A stretch of 64,000 nucleotides of DNA, from NCBI GenBank assembly GCA_944472135.2, contig OX235270.1, positions 140,197,632-140,261,631 on the forward strand, in the 5' to 3' direction. This document shows positions 32,585 to 44,839 of this stretch, piece after piece. Under the pieces are notes generated by a model. The model ran no database searches. It had not been told where the DNA came from and saw nothing but the letters and a program-made list of their open reading frames with translations. Numbering within the stretch: position 1 is the first letter of the stretch; each line of letters begins with the position of its first letter. The DNA comes from Trichobilharzia regenti. Lineage: Eukaryota > Platyhelminthes > Trematoda > Strigeidida > Schistosomatidae. The position numbers and the translations under genes are program-made.

Positions 32585-34115
32585 ACACAGTTTTTGTTCA
32601 GCGAAGAAATTTCTTTTCAACGACTTCATTTTCAAGCTGTACAGTCGTATTTATATTACAGAAAAAGGTTATTAAGTGGCACTAAATAATTGCTCAGTCA
32701 ATGTACGTATACATGTGATAAAAGTTATAAGGGGTAGAGTTGAAGTGGATAAATTACAAAAATATTAAAGATTGTTTTATAACAAAAATGTCAAGTGTTG
32801 TCTAAAAATTATGAAAATTAGGAGTACGATTACGATAAGAATGAAGATGTGAAGTGAAGTGGAAAGAATTCAAGTGGTAAAATAAAATAAAAACTAGAAA
32901 GAAAATTATTATGACCAAGGTAAAGAAAGGGGTTTGACAAAACGCTTTTGAACACATAATTTAGGTTTCTGTTCATGTATAGCTAAAGCTTCGGCTATGC
33001 ATAAGTGAAGAAAACGTAAACTTTTGGATCGATTCGATTTTGCCATGTATATAACTTTGAAAGATGAATCACGTGGGGCTAAATGACCAGACTCTAACAG
33101 GTGATCACAAATAGACGACTTTGCAGTTCTACGTTCGCCTTTCATTAACCAAACCGGATAGTGTTCAGCTACACGTTTTCGGAGATTACGCTTACAACGT
33201 CCAATATAAACAGCTCCACAAGAGCAAGTAAAAGAGTAAATGCACATAGATGTGGACAAAAGCGGTAATCTATCCTTGACGCATTGTCTGATCATATTTC
33301 GGCTGGTAAAAACTAGTTGCAGGTCAGCTGCAGGAAAAGTGCGTTTAATACATTTAGATAAACGATTTTTAATCAATTCTGAAATGGTGTCACCTTTGAA
33401 TGCAAGACTCATAAACAGCTTTTTCTTTGGTACTGTGACTTGTCTCGGGGTGGATTCTTTCTTGATGTTACGTTCAATGAACCTTGTGGGATAACCATTG
33501 TTAAGGAGATTTGATCGAAGGTTATCTAGTTCCCTATCGATTGTCTCTGGAGAGCAGATTTTACGAATTCTGGAGCATAAGGAGTGAATAAGATTTCTCT
33601 TTCTCCCTAAAGGTACCCAACTGTTGAAGTTAGTGTACTGCCCAGTGAATGTTGGCTTTCGGTAAATCGACCTTAGAAGCGTTCCATTCTCTCTTCTATC
33701 TAGCTTAACATCAAGAAAGTGAAACGAAGAATCCGACTCTTCTTCGATCGTGAAAAGCAAAGATGGGTGAGAACCATTAAATATTCTAAGAAGTTCGGCA
33801 GTTGAAGTGTTTTCATCACATACAATGAAGGTATCATCAACATATCTTTTATACATAAACAGACTATCGATGGTTTCCTTTAGTGGGCCATTCTCTAAGC
33901 TTGCCATGAAAACGTCCGCTAAGAGCGGTCCTAAAGGAGACCCCATGGCGACTCCATCTCTTTGGTTGTAGATGACATCATTAAATCTAAATTGCACATT
34001 CAGTGTGCATCTCAATAGTAGTTGTTTAAGATAATCAGTTGGTAAGCCAATGTTCATGCTATTTGATTCAATATACTCGCATAGATAGCAGATAGTGTCT
34101 ACTAGAGAAATACGT
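32585..34115 (-). mobile_element. PLE-B copy, minus half of a head-to-head pair
   Basis: 5'-truncated PLE from just after RT motif A to the 3' terminus. It is nearly identical to the plus copy at 34680-35936, making 1.25-kb inverted arms. The outer ends share the terminus 'aaactgtgttt'. The two copies meet at about 34115-34138. No convincing target duplication is visible at 32585 and 35937. Confidence 0.88.
32909..34057 (-). pseudogene. PLE-B RT (partial) + GIY-YIG endonuclease
   Basis: An open frame of 382 codons; in-frame sequence continues up to about 34097 where a stop precedes it. RT: 'GVAMGSPLGPLLAD' near residue 35 and the catalytic 'YVDD' at 72-75. Then comes the thumb ('SIYRKPTFTGQYTNFNSW'), a linker, and the nuclease 'CSCGAVYIGRCKRNLRKRVAEH' in overlapping parts, with YIG at 284-286. 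It ends 'CVQKRFVKPLSLPWS'. RT motifs before GVAMGSP, including the first catalytic aspartate, are lost by truncation. No internal stop, so it is a young copy. Confidence 0.88.
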
Positions 34116-34137
34116 TTTTAACTATTCTAATTTAACT

Positions 34138-35610
34138 TTGTCGGATATTCAAATGCAAATCCTATCTCTGGGTCTGAAGTTCTCTACTGTTTCGTTCAGA
34201 GTCAACGAATTAGACACAAAAGTTCAGTTTGAAAATCTCATGAATCAAACACATGACTTGAGTCCAATGTCTAGCGAAGATGTTGAACAATTCATATCTT
34301 CATTACTTCATTGTTATTACCAGTACCAAAGAACGCAAGGCAGACAATGACAAATGTTATCAAAAGAACACAAAAGACAACTAAATGAATCGCTTAACAA
34401 CAAAAACATAATACTGATTCGTCCAGACAAGGGATCAGGTATTGTTATTCTTAATCGTGATGATTATGTCAATAAATTATGTACCATCCTGAGTGATGAA
34501 GATACATTTCTAAAATCACCCGATCAAAAGGACAAGACAGATAATATTGAGAAGGAATTAGCTAAAACTTTGACGAAATTGAAGCAAGAATGCATCATTA
34601 CTCCATATATGTATGAACAGCTTAAACCATCTGGTTCAACTATTCCTCGTTTATATGGTCTCCCAAAGGTGCACAAAGATGATGATACCTTCATTGTATG
34701 TGATGAAAACACTTCAACTGCCGAACTTCTTAGAATATTTAATGGTTCTCACCCATCTTTGCTTTTCACGATCGAAGAAGAGTCGGATTCTTCGTTTCAC
34801 TTTCTTGATGTTAAGCTAGATAGAAGAGAGAATGGAACGCTTCTAAGGTCGATTTACCGAAAGCCAACATTCACTGGGCAGTACACTAACTTCAACAGTT
34901 GGGTACCTTTAGGGAGAAAGAGAAATCTTATTCACTCCTTATGCTCCAGAATTCGTAAAATCTGCTCTCCAGAGACAATTGATGGGGAACTAGATAACCT
35001 TCGATCAAATCTCCTTAACAATGGTTATCCCACAAGGTTCATTGAACGTAACATCAAGAAAGAATCCACCCCGAGACAAATCACAGTACCAAAGAAAAAG
35101 CTTTTTATGAGTCTTGCATTCAAAGGTGACACCATTTCAGAATTGATTAAAAATCGTTTATCTAAATGTATTAAACGCACTTTTCCTGCAGCTGACCTGC
35201 AACTAGTTTTTACCAGCCGAAATATGATCAGACAATGCGTCAAGGATAGATTACCGCTTTTGTCCACATCTATGTGCATTTACTCTTTTACTTGCTCTTG
35301 TGGAGCTGTTTATATTGGACGTTGTAAGCGTAATCTCCGAAAACGTGTAGCTGAACACTATCCGGTATGGTTAATGAAAGGCGAACGTAGAACTGCAAAG
35401 TCGTCTACTTGTGATCACCTGTTAGAGTCTGGTCATTTAGCCCCACGTGATTCATCTTTCAAAGTTATATACATGGCAAAATCGAATCGATCCAAAAGTT
35501 TACGTTTTCTTCACTTATGCATAGCCGAAGCTTTAGCTATACATGAACAGAAACCTAAATTATGTGTTCAAAAGCATTTTGTCAAACCCCTTTCTTTACC
35601 TTGGTCATAA
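34138..35610 (+). pseudogene. PLE-B plus copy, RT core deleted in frame
   Basis: 34138-34350 and 34354-35610 are one frame split by a single TGA. It starts with 'PMSSEDVEQFISSLL' and 'LIRPDKGSGIVILNRDDYV', then 'IPRLYGLPKVHKD' jumps straight to 'DDTFIVCDENTS'. RT motifs from after KVHK to the Y-V of YVDD are deleted in frame, apparently at a gatgat repeat near 34680. The rest, through the GIY-YIG and 'CVQKHFVKPLSLPWS', equals the minus copy with only a few differences. RT is dead; the nuclease is intact on paper. Confidence 0.88.
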
Positions 35611-36535
35611 TAATTTTCTTTCTAGTTTTTATTTTATTTTACCACTTGAATTCTTTCCACCTCACTTCACATCTTCATTCTTAGCGTAATCGTACTCCTA
35701 ATTTTCATAATTTTTAGACAACACTTGACATTTTCGTTATGAAACAATCTTCAATATTTTTGTAATTTATCCACTTCAACTCTACCCCTTATAACTTTTA
35801 TCACATGTATACGTACATTGACTGAGCAATTATTTAGTGCCACTTAATAACCTTTTTCTGTAATATAAATACGACTGTACAGCTTGAAAATGAAGTCGTT
35901 GAAAAGAAATTTCTTCGCTGAACAAAAAACTGTGTTTGATGCTTATTCCCTCAGATTTCATTAGATCCATATCACTTTTTTTCAGTTATAAAAACATTTA
36001 TTTTTTGTTTGTTTCTATGCTTTTCCTGTTCACATTTATAATGCGTTTGAAATAACTACTTTACAAGTATATCTTAATCCTGTGCAATTTTTGTATTTCT
36101 AAGGCTTTTGTAATCTATATTCACACCACCTAACTTACATTTCAAGTTGAAAATTTTGATTTCAATTTGTTTCCATGCTCATTTTTTCACACCTGTAATT
36201 CGTTCAATCCCTGCGTTTCTTAGCCTCTTGTAATTCATACCAAGTTTAAAACAATTACCACCTTCTATTTGACTTAAAATTATTTCTCCAGTTATCAAAT
36301 ATTAATTTTTTGCATACGTTGTGAGTATTTTCTAATCCTAAGCCCATTGTGATCTATATTCGTACCGTCAAACTTTCATATCAAGTTGAGAAATATTATC
36401 CCCTTAATTACCATGTGGAATTAATTAAACAAATAATAATTGTAACCATGTAAACTAATCTATATAAGTGCGATTTTACAGCTGCTTTCGAGGATGAAAT
36501 CGCCGAAAAGATCGTCATCTTTGCTAAGCTTCGTG
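35611..36535 (+). repeat. PLE 3' UTRs, with internal degenerate repeats
   Basis: 35611-35936 is the PLE-B 3' UTR, ending 'gctgaacaaaaaac'. 35937-36535 looks like the UTR of another PLE, ending 'tatataagtgcga', 'ttttacagctg' and 'gccgaaaagatcg', comparable to 60060-60115. Two blocks about 240 bp apart (36100 and 36340) share 'tgtaatctatattc'-like and 'catttcaagttga'-like sequence. Confidence 0.6.
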
Positions 36536-36549
36536 TTCTCTTCTTTCGA

Positions 36550-36790
36550 ATATTATTCTCACATATTCCCACAGTTCATTCAGCATAAACAAACAATAGA
36601 ATGATATACATGCATTTGAACATTCTATTTGATATTAGAGACAGAAGACTTTTCCCAGGGTTACCTGCTGCATTAACAACAGAATACCATGTATACTTCT
36701 ATTTGATTTTGCTTGATGTAAACCGAAATCACACGCTCGCCCAGTGATTGGTTAATGAATATAAGCTGTAGATATATAAACAGCGGTTTG
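36550..36790 (+). repeat. Dispersed repeat R1, copy 2
   Basis: Direct-orientation relative of 29945-30115. It has an internal second, weaker version of the 'ttaacaa-cagaat' block at about 36675. Confidence 0.5.
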
Positions 36791-37129
36791 ATTAATAAAA
36801 AAATATACAGTGGCTCTCGTATCTTGCCATCTGTTGTTACATAGTGACAAAATGCTTACAGCGAAGACTGACACAACTTACGGATGATGAGCTTCGAATT
36901 TAGACGAAATAACGTTTGGTACGTGCTTTTATCTACAGTTGTTCATTATTTAGTGTTTTTGTTCCAGACCTAAATTACTCGAAAATTAATGATTTTCAAA
37001 TTTGGCATATTGTATGCCATAATTTTATTCTCCTCTGCAAAACCCGTCAGATGTTTAGAGGTGAATGATAAAAAAGGTCAACCTGTGAGATTCCCCTACA
37101 CCCATGTATCGGCGACTGTTCCAAACGAA

Positions 37130-37870
37130 ATGGCTTTTTATCAGAAATCAACCAGTGGTTTATGGAAAACAGTCTAACCTTAAATCCCTCTAAATGCCAA
37201 ACAGTGAATTTCACCTTTAGACATAAATCTGACCTAAACAAACTGGTGGGTAGCACTCATGAGGTCTGCAACATAGATGGCACTGAAATAGAAATACCTA
37301 GGCGTCATTCTATCTGCTGATATTTCCTCGTTGTCTCATATCTTGATGATTTCTAAGAAAGTATTCCGTCTTACCTTCTACATCAAGAAATTAAGATATT
37401 CTGGAATAACCCAACCCTTACTCCTACGATTCATTAACTCCCACATCCTGCCTATTATTCTCTATTATTCCCCCTTACTTTTTCCAGAGCTACTGAAGAA
37501 AGACTATATCTTATTACGTAGGATGCTAAACGTTGTCGTTGGGGTAAGCAATATGCCACTTAATGAGCTTGTTAATATTCTGGTCGACAGGCACATGGAC
37601 CCATGTGAAAAATGGGCTAAATCCATTCTGTCTAACTTACACCACCCTCTTCATTCACAACTCTCCCCTTGCATCTCATCAGGCAGGCAGACCAAAAGCC
37701 CATATAGAAAGCTATATGCTCGCACTAGTAAGTACAACAAAACTCAACCATACCCTACTTAGCTCGAGTTCTGTGTGATAATGAAAGCATTAGGCGTGAA
37801 ACTTATAACTTATTAAATAGTCAGTAGAACAACTGGATCTGGTCTTTCCAACTCATATCAGTTATAGGTA
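37130..37870 (+). pseudogene. CR1-like LINE fragment, plus strand
   Basis: 37331-37762 encodes 'SKKVFRLTFYIKKLRYSGITQPLLL', 'ELLKKDYILLRRML', 'LNELVNILVDRH' and 'SPCISSGRQTKSPYRKLYARTSKYN' (in overlapping parts), homologous to the copies at 13 and 31 kb. It is more divergent from them than they are from each other, so it may be another CR1 subfamily. A pyrimidine-rich 3' UTR follows to about 38110. Confidence 0.8.
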
Positions 37871-38154
37871 CAACGTTTTCTTTCTTTCTTTTCTTTTTCC
37901 CCCTATCTTTTTTTCTTTTTGTCATGTGCTGTTTTGTTTCTCTCTTCCTTACAAACTCTACTTAAAACAGTCTTCGTAGTTCTTTCACACTCTGTATATC
38001 TCGACCTTTTTGTCACCAGTTACACCAGTAAATACGCTAGTATCTACTTTTCTAACACCTTCAGACACTGTTCAGTTTTGGCTTTGCTACCGATATGTTA
38101 ATATGTTGTTGTCAAAACTAATCGAGATTAAAAACTTCTTGCAATTCTTCCCAT

Positions 38155-38429
38155 TAATAAACTTGAGCAAAGCAAGAACAATAATTGTACAAGGATAATA
38201 TGACCTCATCTTTTTCGAGGATTCTTCTCAAATGGTTACAATCTGAACGATAAAAAGAATATGAATTACATTAAAGATATGAACATACTTTTTCACGATC
38301 ATAAGGAGTAATTGGTAGGAAGTAAAATTAACATTAGTCCGGAATGATTTAACTGTTTAGGAGTTACAAACACTGACTATTTATAGAATAATTAGACAAT
38401 TAGGCTTAGAAACAAAAAAACAGGGTTGC

Positions 38430-38491
<62 letters not shown>

Positions 38492-39190
38492 ACAAGGTTT
38501 AGCTAGAAAGACCATAACAAAAAAGTAGATTACGTAACTAAAGAAAACGTCTTATCTAATAGCCAATAGAAAAAAGGAAAGAAAAGAAACAAGGTAGGGT
38601 GAGTCATGTTTAGATGAGGGAGTAGAGTTTTCCAAACACGAAAAAGGTGACTCATGAAAGTTGTATATTTTTCGTTATCAACCGGGCAGTGCAGGATTCA
38701 CCACTCTCTCTCTTTCTGCGTACATAGATTTGGTTTAAGTCGTTTGGTGGCAATTGCTCCAGCAAATCATAGCAAGCTAGGTTTCTTTTGCTTGTTGATT
38801 ATTTTAAACGACTTCAGGTTGTCTACAATATGACCAGTGTCCAATAGATGACAAGCAATCGCACTGTTTAATGCTTGTGGACCTTTCAGTCTCAGGTTCT
38901 TTGGTGTGTGTTCAGAAATGCGGACAATAACCCTTCTCTCTGTTCTTCTTCCAATGTATGCGCTTTGGCACGTACATGTAAATTGGTAGACACAGTTGGA
39001 GGTAACATGAGGTGGGTATTTGTCCACTTTTGATTGTCTCAAACAACTAGTTGTTTGATAAACACATACAAGCTTGGCGGCTGGATATGTTCTTTTCAGG
39101 GCAGCGTTCAGTCTGCATCTTATTCTACTAGCAGTATCATCACATTTGAATGCAAGCTCCAGAAAGAGATTACTCTTAATCTATGTGGAA
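38155..39190 (-). pseudogene. PLE-F remnant with long 3' UTR
   Basis: 38767-39042 encodes 'QSKVDKYPPHVTSNCVYQFTC', 'AYIGRRTERRVIVRISEH' and 'NSAIACHLLDTGHIVDNLKSFKIINKQKK' (in parts), a GIY-YIG nuclease with its YIG intact. Upstream, 'LELAFKCDDTASRIRCRLNAALKR' is readable to 39190. The tail near 38160-38210 matches the PLE-F terminus ('gagcaaagcaagaac'). Confidence 0.75.
38430..38488. repeat. (TA)n microsatellite
   Basis: About 29 pure TA units within the PLE-F 3' UTR region; another TA run occurs in the PLE-F UTR at 26644-26666. Confidence 0.95.
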
Positions 39191-39209
39191 TTTTGTTAAT
39201 GTTAACGTA

Positions 39210-39306
39210 CTAACTGGATGCAATACTGTATGTAGTGAAATGCTGAGAATTCCATTCTGTATCACAAGTACTGTTTTGAAATAAAGCAAATTATTATTAT
39301 TATTAT
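39210..39306 (+). repeat. CR1-type 3' tail, solo, with (ATT)n
   Basis: 'gcaatactgtatg', 'gagaattccattc', 'tactgttttgaaataaagc' followed by ATT repeats: the CR1 terminus without coding sequence. Confidence 0.75.
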
Positions 39307-39695
39307 TAATCAGTAAAACTAGCCTACTGTCATGAAGAAATTCTTGTTTGTTCTCATTGATTTGAGTTTGTATCACAAGCAGCTAATCAATAAGCTGGCT
39401 ATATCTTGCTTGACCTAACATCTATACGTCTGAATAATAATAATAATATATGCAAACTGGTCACTGTTCAGTATCCAGTTCATCTGTCAAGTTCTAAATA
39501 CATTGATCGAAGTCGATCGGATGATGGATGGGGTTTCGAAATACACAAAATTCATCTATTGTCAGAAAATATATAATTGTGAAGGTGTAGCAGAGAAGAA
39601 ATAATAATGTTTTTACTCATACCGAAGTTTTTTTCAACATCTTACTCACTGAATGTTGTTCATTTATTCTGGTAAATAATTCTGAATAAATAATT

Positions 39696-39697
<2 letters not shown>

Positions 39698-39737
<40 letters not shown>
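39698..39737. repeat. (AT)n microsatellite
   Basis: About 20 AT units. Confidence 0.95.
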
Positions 39738-39740
<3 letters not shown>

Positions 39741-39839
39741 TTATAAATGTTTTTATTTATACAGATAATTCAAGTAAAAAGAACTAAAGTGAAAATCAGT
39801 CAAGTCTTATTCAAATCGATGTGTCTATTGACTGATGAT

Positions 39840-40920
39840 TCACTGGAATACCAGGTAGGCTTCTAAAATTTTTCTAGCATACTTGTTGTTTCCTCTGTCT
39901 AATAGTTGAACGCTGGTTGTCCTAGCCGAATTGATGTCCGTGGTTGTCTGTATGTAGTGAGGCGATATGAGGGAGTGGATGTCGTGTCTTTTGACGGCTA
40001 GCTTATGTTCGTGGATACGAAGACGAAGGGGACGTCCACTGTGGTCAATATAGTGTTTTTCGCAGTTGTTACAATTTATTTTGTAGATGATGTTGGTTCT
40101 ATCTTCTGTCCTTGTTGAGTCTTTTGGTTGACATAGAGTCAGCCAGCTGATTGAAGTGACTTTGTTGGTTTGTGTACGACGTCAATTCCAACAGCAACAA
40201 TTCAATAACACACAAAAAGAATTGGCATACAAACACTATTCAAGAGGGCCAGGACTCATTGCAGAAAAATTGAAGAAAAATATCTCATGGACGTCTTCCA
40301 AATGAATGGATATCCATGGAATTTCATCAAAAGACATCTACTCCTAAGCCGACCTATCAAACTAAAAGCACCCAAAGAAAACACAAAGAAAACGCCTTAC
40401 CATATATAAAGGATGTCTCAGAAATCACTACAAGGCTCATCGAACCTTTAGAAGTTGACGTCGTACACAAACCAACAAAATCACTTCACTCAATTCTATG
40501 TCAATCAAAAGACTCAACAGCGAAAGAAGATAAAACCAACATCATCTACAAAGTAAATTGTAACAACTGCGAAAAAAACACTACATTGGCCAAAGTGGAC
40601 GTCGCCTTCGTATTCATATCCATAAATATTAGCTAGTCATCAAAAGACATGGTGATTGAAGTGATTTTGTTGGTTTGTGTGCTACGTCAATTCCTAAAGG
40701 TCTGAAGAGTCTTGTAGTGATTTCTGAGATATCCTTTATGTGGTAGGGCGAGTTGTTTGTACTTCCTTTGGGGCTTTTGCTTTGATAGGTTTGCTTGGTG
40801 GTATGTGTCTTTTGATGAAATTCCATGGGTATGCACCTTCCACAATAATCAAAAATGCAACACACAAGCTGGATGGAATGCATAAACCTATGCCCAACAA
40901 CATACTTCCAATTCAACGAC
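39840..40920. mobile_element. PLE-C fragments in alternating orientation
   Basis: 39840-40190 is minus (tail to nuclease linker). 40195-40640 is plus ('AGCACPKKT'-like start, then 'VSEITTRLIEPLEVDVVHKPTKSLHSILC' in parts). 40640-40916 is minus again ('DISEITTRLFRPLGIDVAHKPTKSL'). 39985-40195 and 40450-40650 are inverted copies of each other. A common microhomology, 'gattgaagtga', marks two of the joins. All are dead fragments. Confidence 0.7.
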
Positions 40921-41229
40921 CATACTGTTATGTACTGGTCGAGAATTTAATAGTCCTGACGCAAGAAAGACGGAAATCAGAAGACCACTAGGTTTGCGAT
41001 GATACTTCTATTTTCCAAACACAAGGAGAATGAAAATGTCACACAAGAGTGTGAGAGCAAACATATTAATGTCCGAACAAGCGTGCGAGCGAATATTCAA
41101 AATGAACAAATCAATAGACAGTCTCAACATGATTGGCTAATTATAATGGAATGTCGATCCATATATATATAGCAAAATATATCAGACTGTCAAACAAAAC
41201 ACACATATTATATGGATACATATATTACA

Positions 41230-41400
41230 AATATATGAACAAGTCAAAAGAACACCCATGGAGTCGCCAATATCAAAGCGCTGAAGATGTTATCTAGTAG
41301 GGCGATGAAAGATTCACAAACTAACCATCCAGCTCAAAGAACGCAACCACATCAAAATCATCCACCTAAGCTACAAATCTTCTCTGTCATATCAAAGTGG
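41230..41400 (+). repeat. PLE-C tail
   Basis: 'gcgctgaagatg', 'ccatccagctcaaag' and 'catccacctaagctacaaatc' match the PLE-C terminus at 2611-2680 and 11301-11330. Confidence 0.7.
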
Positions 41401-41989
41401 ATAATCTGCTATGGTTATATACGAATGCGATGCTAGACTGAAACCAGATCGCTTATTTTCTGTTCTACGTTACACTAGTTTTCATCGTTTGAAGGCAGTT
41501 AGTTGACTTTCCCTTCTGGTGTTCAGTCTCTTTTGTATATTACCTGCAGCCATGCTAATATTCACTATGGAAATATACTCACACTTCAGTCTGCGTCCAG
41601 GTAGATTTTTGTTCCCACAGATGTTAGAAATAAGAAGGCTGGGAGTAGATGTGAAATAGCTGACAGTATACTATGGTTTCCGTGACGTTTCGTTGAAACG
41701 TTTCCTTTTGCGTACTATAAACCATCAGTTCAATATCTATTGTAGAATGGTCTGTTGCTATCTAATAACACTTATTACGCACTTGTTCTTAACACATAGA
41801 TATTCACAAGTTATTAATTATTCAGTGTGTATGCGTACCTTAAGTCTTCGCCAGATAGTAAAGATTTCTTCTATAATAATAAACTAAGTTGTGATAAATA
41901 ATGTCATCTTTTAGAGGACCATGTCTAAAATAGTTTTGGTGTAATAAATATCTTATGTTCAGAATCAGATTGTTATTATTATTAATGTT
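41401..41989. other. No recognised feature
   Basis: AT-rich sequence with short, unsupported frames. Confidence 0.4.
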
Positions 41990-42245
41990 TCCTTTAGTTC
42001 CTAGAGGAACATAGGGATTCAGCCGCACATCTCTATTGAGTTCGGCTCTCTGCCAACGTCTTCATCTGGCTACAAGTCTCCCTACATGCTTTCATCTCCT
42101 CTTCTCATCACTCCATTCATGTCAACCTCACAATGACGACCAACTTCCCATTTCCTGTTTGGGTTCCACTCGGGAGATTGTTTGTTTTCTCAGAGTTTGG
42201 CCGATCCAACTGCATTTACTCCTGCACGAATGTGAACTCGCTTTT
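41990..42245 (-). repeat. LINE-A 3' end
   Basis: Reverse complement of the LINE-A terminus: 'ctagaggaacatagg' and 'ttcagccgcac', back to a 'cagagtttggccgatcc' coding part. It meets a plus-strand LINE-B end at about 42250, forming a divergent, head-to-head pair. Confidence 0.75.
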
Positions 42246-42249
42246 TCTA

Positions 42250-42690
42250 TAAGGGGTTAGAAACGTGGGCAGTGTGTCACCTAAAAGGATTTCCAACAGC
42301 TTGTTGCAGACTTTCATCAACAACTGCCTTCGCTCCATGCTGAAGATCAAATGGCCAGCTTGAAAGAATAATTAACAAGAAACTATGGAACCAAACCAAC
42401 TGAGAATCGATCGCTCAACAAATATGTAGGAGAAAGGGGACATGGATCGATCGGGCATACATCGAGGAAAGCATCGAATGACATCGCATGCCGGGTCATT
42501 GCTCGAACGGAATCCAAATGGGAAGCAACGAGTTGGTCAGCGGTGTGAGGGTGACATGCAAACGATCGTGCTAGGAGGAGATGAGAGATTGTGGGTAATC
42601 GTGGTTCCAGCTGAAGACAGGAAAAAATGCAGATGTGTTTTTGAAGCCCTATGTACGATTTGGAATTCAAGGAAACAATAATATACCAAT
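42250..42690 (+). pseudogene. LINE-B 3' end
   Basis: 'tatggaaccaaaccaactgag', 'atgtaggagaaag', 'catcgaatgacatcgcatgcc' and 'ggaatccaaatggg' parallel 52150-52520 of the LINE-B copy ('GENGYGLMEHTLRRPSSDIA'). Ends in an AAT tail at about 42690. Frame broken. Confidence 0.7.
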
Positions 42691-43169
42691 ATCAATCTAA
42701 CGCAGGTCGACGTTTCTCTGCTTATCGTTTATTGTCCATTTGACCTTGCTCTACAATGCCTCGAAGATTCACCTGGTAGTATCTGCTTCCTCTAAAGTCT
42801 TGAAATAAGCGTCTGCAATAAAACAAGGTGTGACAAAAATATCAACATATAACGTTTCCCATCTGTTAATAAAATATAAAAATGTAACTTTTTGATTGTT
42901 TTGCCTAAGATTTGTCTTTTATACGTGCTTGAGTGGTAGTTACATTTACAAATTATTATACTTAACATAAGTACAAAGATCTCTGTCAACCTGATGTAAA
43001 ATAAAAGTGAACTGAAATACGTAATATTGTTGCATAACATACCCCATTTATAACACCACAAGTTTATTAAGTCGGTTTCAATCAACATAAAAACTACACT
43101 GGCCGCCGCGCACAAACTGAGAGAGTGAAATGCTATGCATAAGATAGACTTAGACAATATTAATGAACT

Positions 43170-43340
43170 GTAGTATTATATGAGTGGAGGCGATAGGCGG
43201 GAAGTTTTGGACGTAGGTTTCGTGCTAGTTAGCACTAGAACCTCAGAAGGGACATGAGGTCCTTCAGGGTTACAGATACTCCTTGCTGACTTACTAGTGA
43301 GTGCCAACTAGCACGAAACCAAATTCAGGCTGTACTTCCT
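43170..43340 (+). repeat. Small foldback repeat H with hammerhead-like core, copy 1
   Basis: Inverted arms GGTTTCGTGCTAGTTAGCAC (43218-43237) and its near reverse complement at 43301-43320, about 63 bp apart. The right arm reads ctgac, an 8-nt insert, then gagtgc, CAACTA, gcac, GAAACC. A related copy without the 8-nt insert is at 47.75 kb. Neighbouring 'cttcaggg-ttacagata' and 'cgattgcc' are also shared. Confidence 0.6.
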
Positions 43341-43599
43341 GCGGCCGATTGCCTCCTACCATCGAAAGTCAACAGATCAATGTGTGCACCATGATGGTGA
43401 GCTACCTAGAATGGTGGCCACATTGCAAACCTGACTAACAGAATTCATTCCGCACTGAACAAAGCTGTGATTCAATAAACAAACTGCTGGAAAATGATAT
43501 CCAACAGAAAATGGCCTTACTTGTGCACTGATCTCAGACTGCAGAATCAAGTCAGTTGGAAATACTGTAGAAATTGTATCCAATTCTAGTAGTGTTGAA

Positions 43600-44175
43600 C
43601 TCAACCAACACGTCAAATAATAGGTAAGGAGATAGAGGAGGCTGTGAAATTACATCGACTGAGATAGTTAGGACATGTTTTACGTATGCCTAGTCATCGC
43701 CTTCCTCGAATATGGACAATGTTAGCTGGCATAGGGTCAGGCTGGAGAAGAGCTAGAGGCGGTCAAACCAAAACATGGCACTAGTCAATGAAATCTACAA
43801 CATTTAGTCTAAGGCAACCACATAGGACGGTGTAGACTTCCTGACTGGTTGAGTTCCTCGGTACGGTAAAAACCAATGGTTGGAAACAATTGGTGAGATG
43901 GATCAAAATCGTTCTCAATGGCACAGATGCATCCACTCCTTATGACTTATGGTTTCAAATGAAACTATATTGTTCTTCGTTATCATTATTCCTTTGTCTT
44001 ACACCTCTGTTTACTGTCTCTATTATGGATTTCCTCTACTTTCTTCTCTTGCTTTGTGTGCTATATGGAGGGTGGCGACTTGAAATGCCGCACATTGATG
44101 CAAAGTTCTATGTCGAAAACAGATAGAGAGACAGACACACCACGTCAAATGGCAATATGCGGATAGACTAAGTAA
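43600..44175 (+). pseudogene. LINE-C (RTE-like) 3' end
   Basis: Plus strand reads 'IGKEIEEAVKLHRLR', a stop in place of Trp, 'LGHVLRMPSHRLPR', 'MLAGIGSGWRRARGGQTKTWH', 'QPHRTV', then the 3' UTR. 'LRWLGHVLRMP' is the usual end of schistosome RTE-like LINEs, distinct from the 'WRWIGHTLRK' of LINE-A. Only the carboxyl end and UTR are present, with stops. Confidence 0.75.
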
Positions 44176-44839
44176 TCCTGAGCTGCACCATACTGCGCGT
44201 TTTAAGCTGCTCTGAAGAAGACACTACTGTTTTTTACGTGTAGAGAGAATAAGACTTTTCTACGACTAATTTCCGTATATTTATTGTTAGTAAATGATTA
44301 GTATATGGCTAATGAGTGTGTTAGTCTACTTTATGATAAAACAATGTGGTGGTATAAAGTGTGAACAGCGATAATCACCATCCTAGTTTATGACCATTTT
44401 CTCCTAATTCAATTAAGTATCTATATTAAGTGATGCTCATTTTTCTTTTGATATCCTATAATAGTATGTCTGTTAATGCATCCAGTTGATAAAATTTTCT
44501 CCACTTCTTTCCATAAACACTAAATATAACAAGTATCAATTATAAATCTAATCTGTGGTTCCTGTCTCTTCCTCCCTGCCTCTCTCTCCCTCGATATATG
44601 TATACAACACCTATATATATATTCCTATGTTCGTGCACGATAACGTATTTTAAGCAGATGCATAAACCGATCAAATTTAGATTATTTTTATCCTTTAATT
44701 AGAACTAAAAAGAGGATAAGTTTACAAATGATTGGCCTTCATTAGGAAAAGCTTTGTGGTGAGATTTACATTGTGAAAAATAGCTTTAAACACTAAGTCA
44801 GTATTAAGCCAATAAACATATTGAACATAGAGAAAACAT

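Noticed and set aside
32585..35936. Assembly artefact as the explanation for the PLE-B palindrome
   Set aside because: The two arms carry different lesions and a few base differences, so they are two real copies; misjoining cannot be fully excluded without long reads.
38430..38488. TA run as a regulatory or origin-like element
   Set aside because: Simple microsatellite in a PLE UTR, similar to other TA runs in the window.
42792..43157. 121-codon hydrophobic frame as a membrane protein
   Set aside because: AT-rich DNA gives Phe/Ile/Leu-rich frames by chance; no start context, homologue or repeat relation seen.
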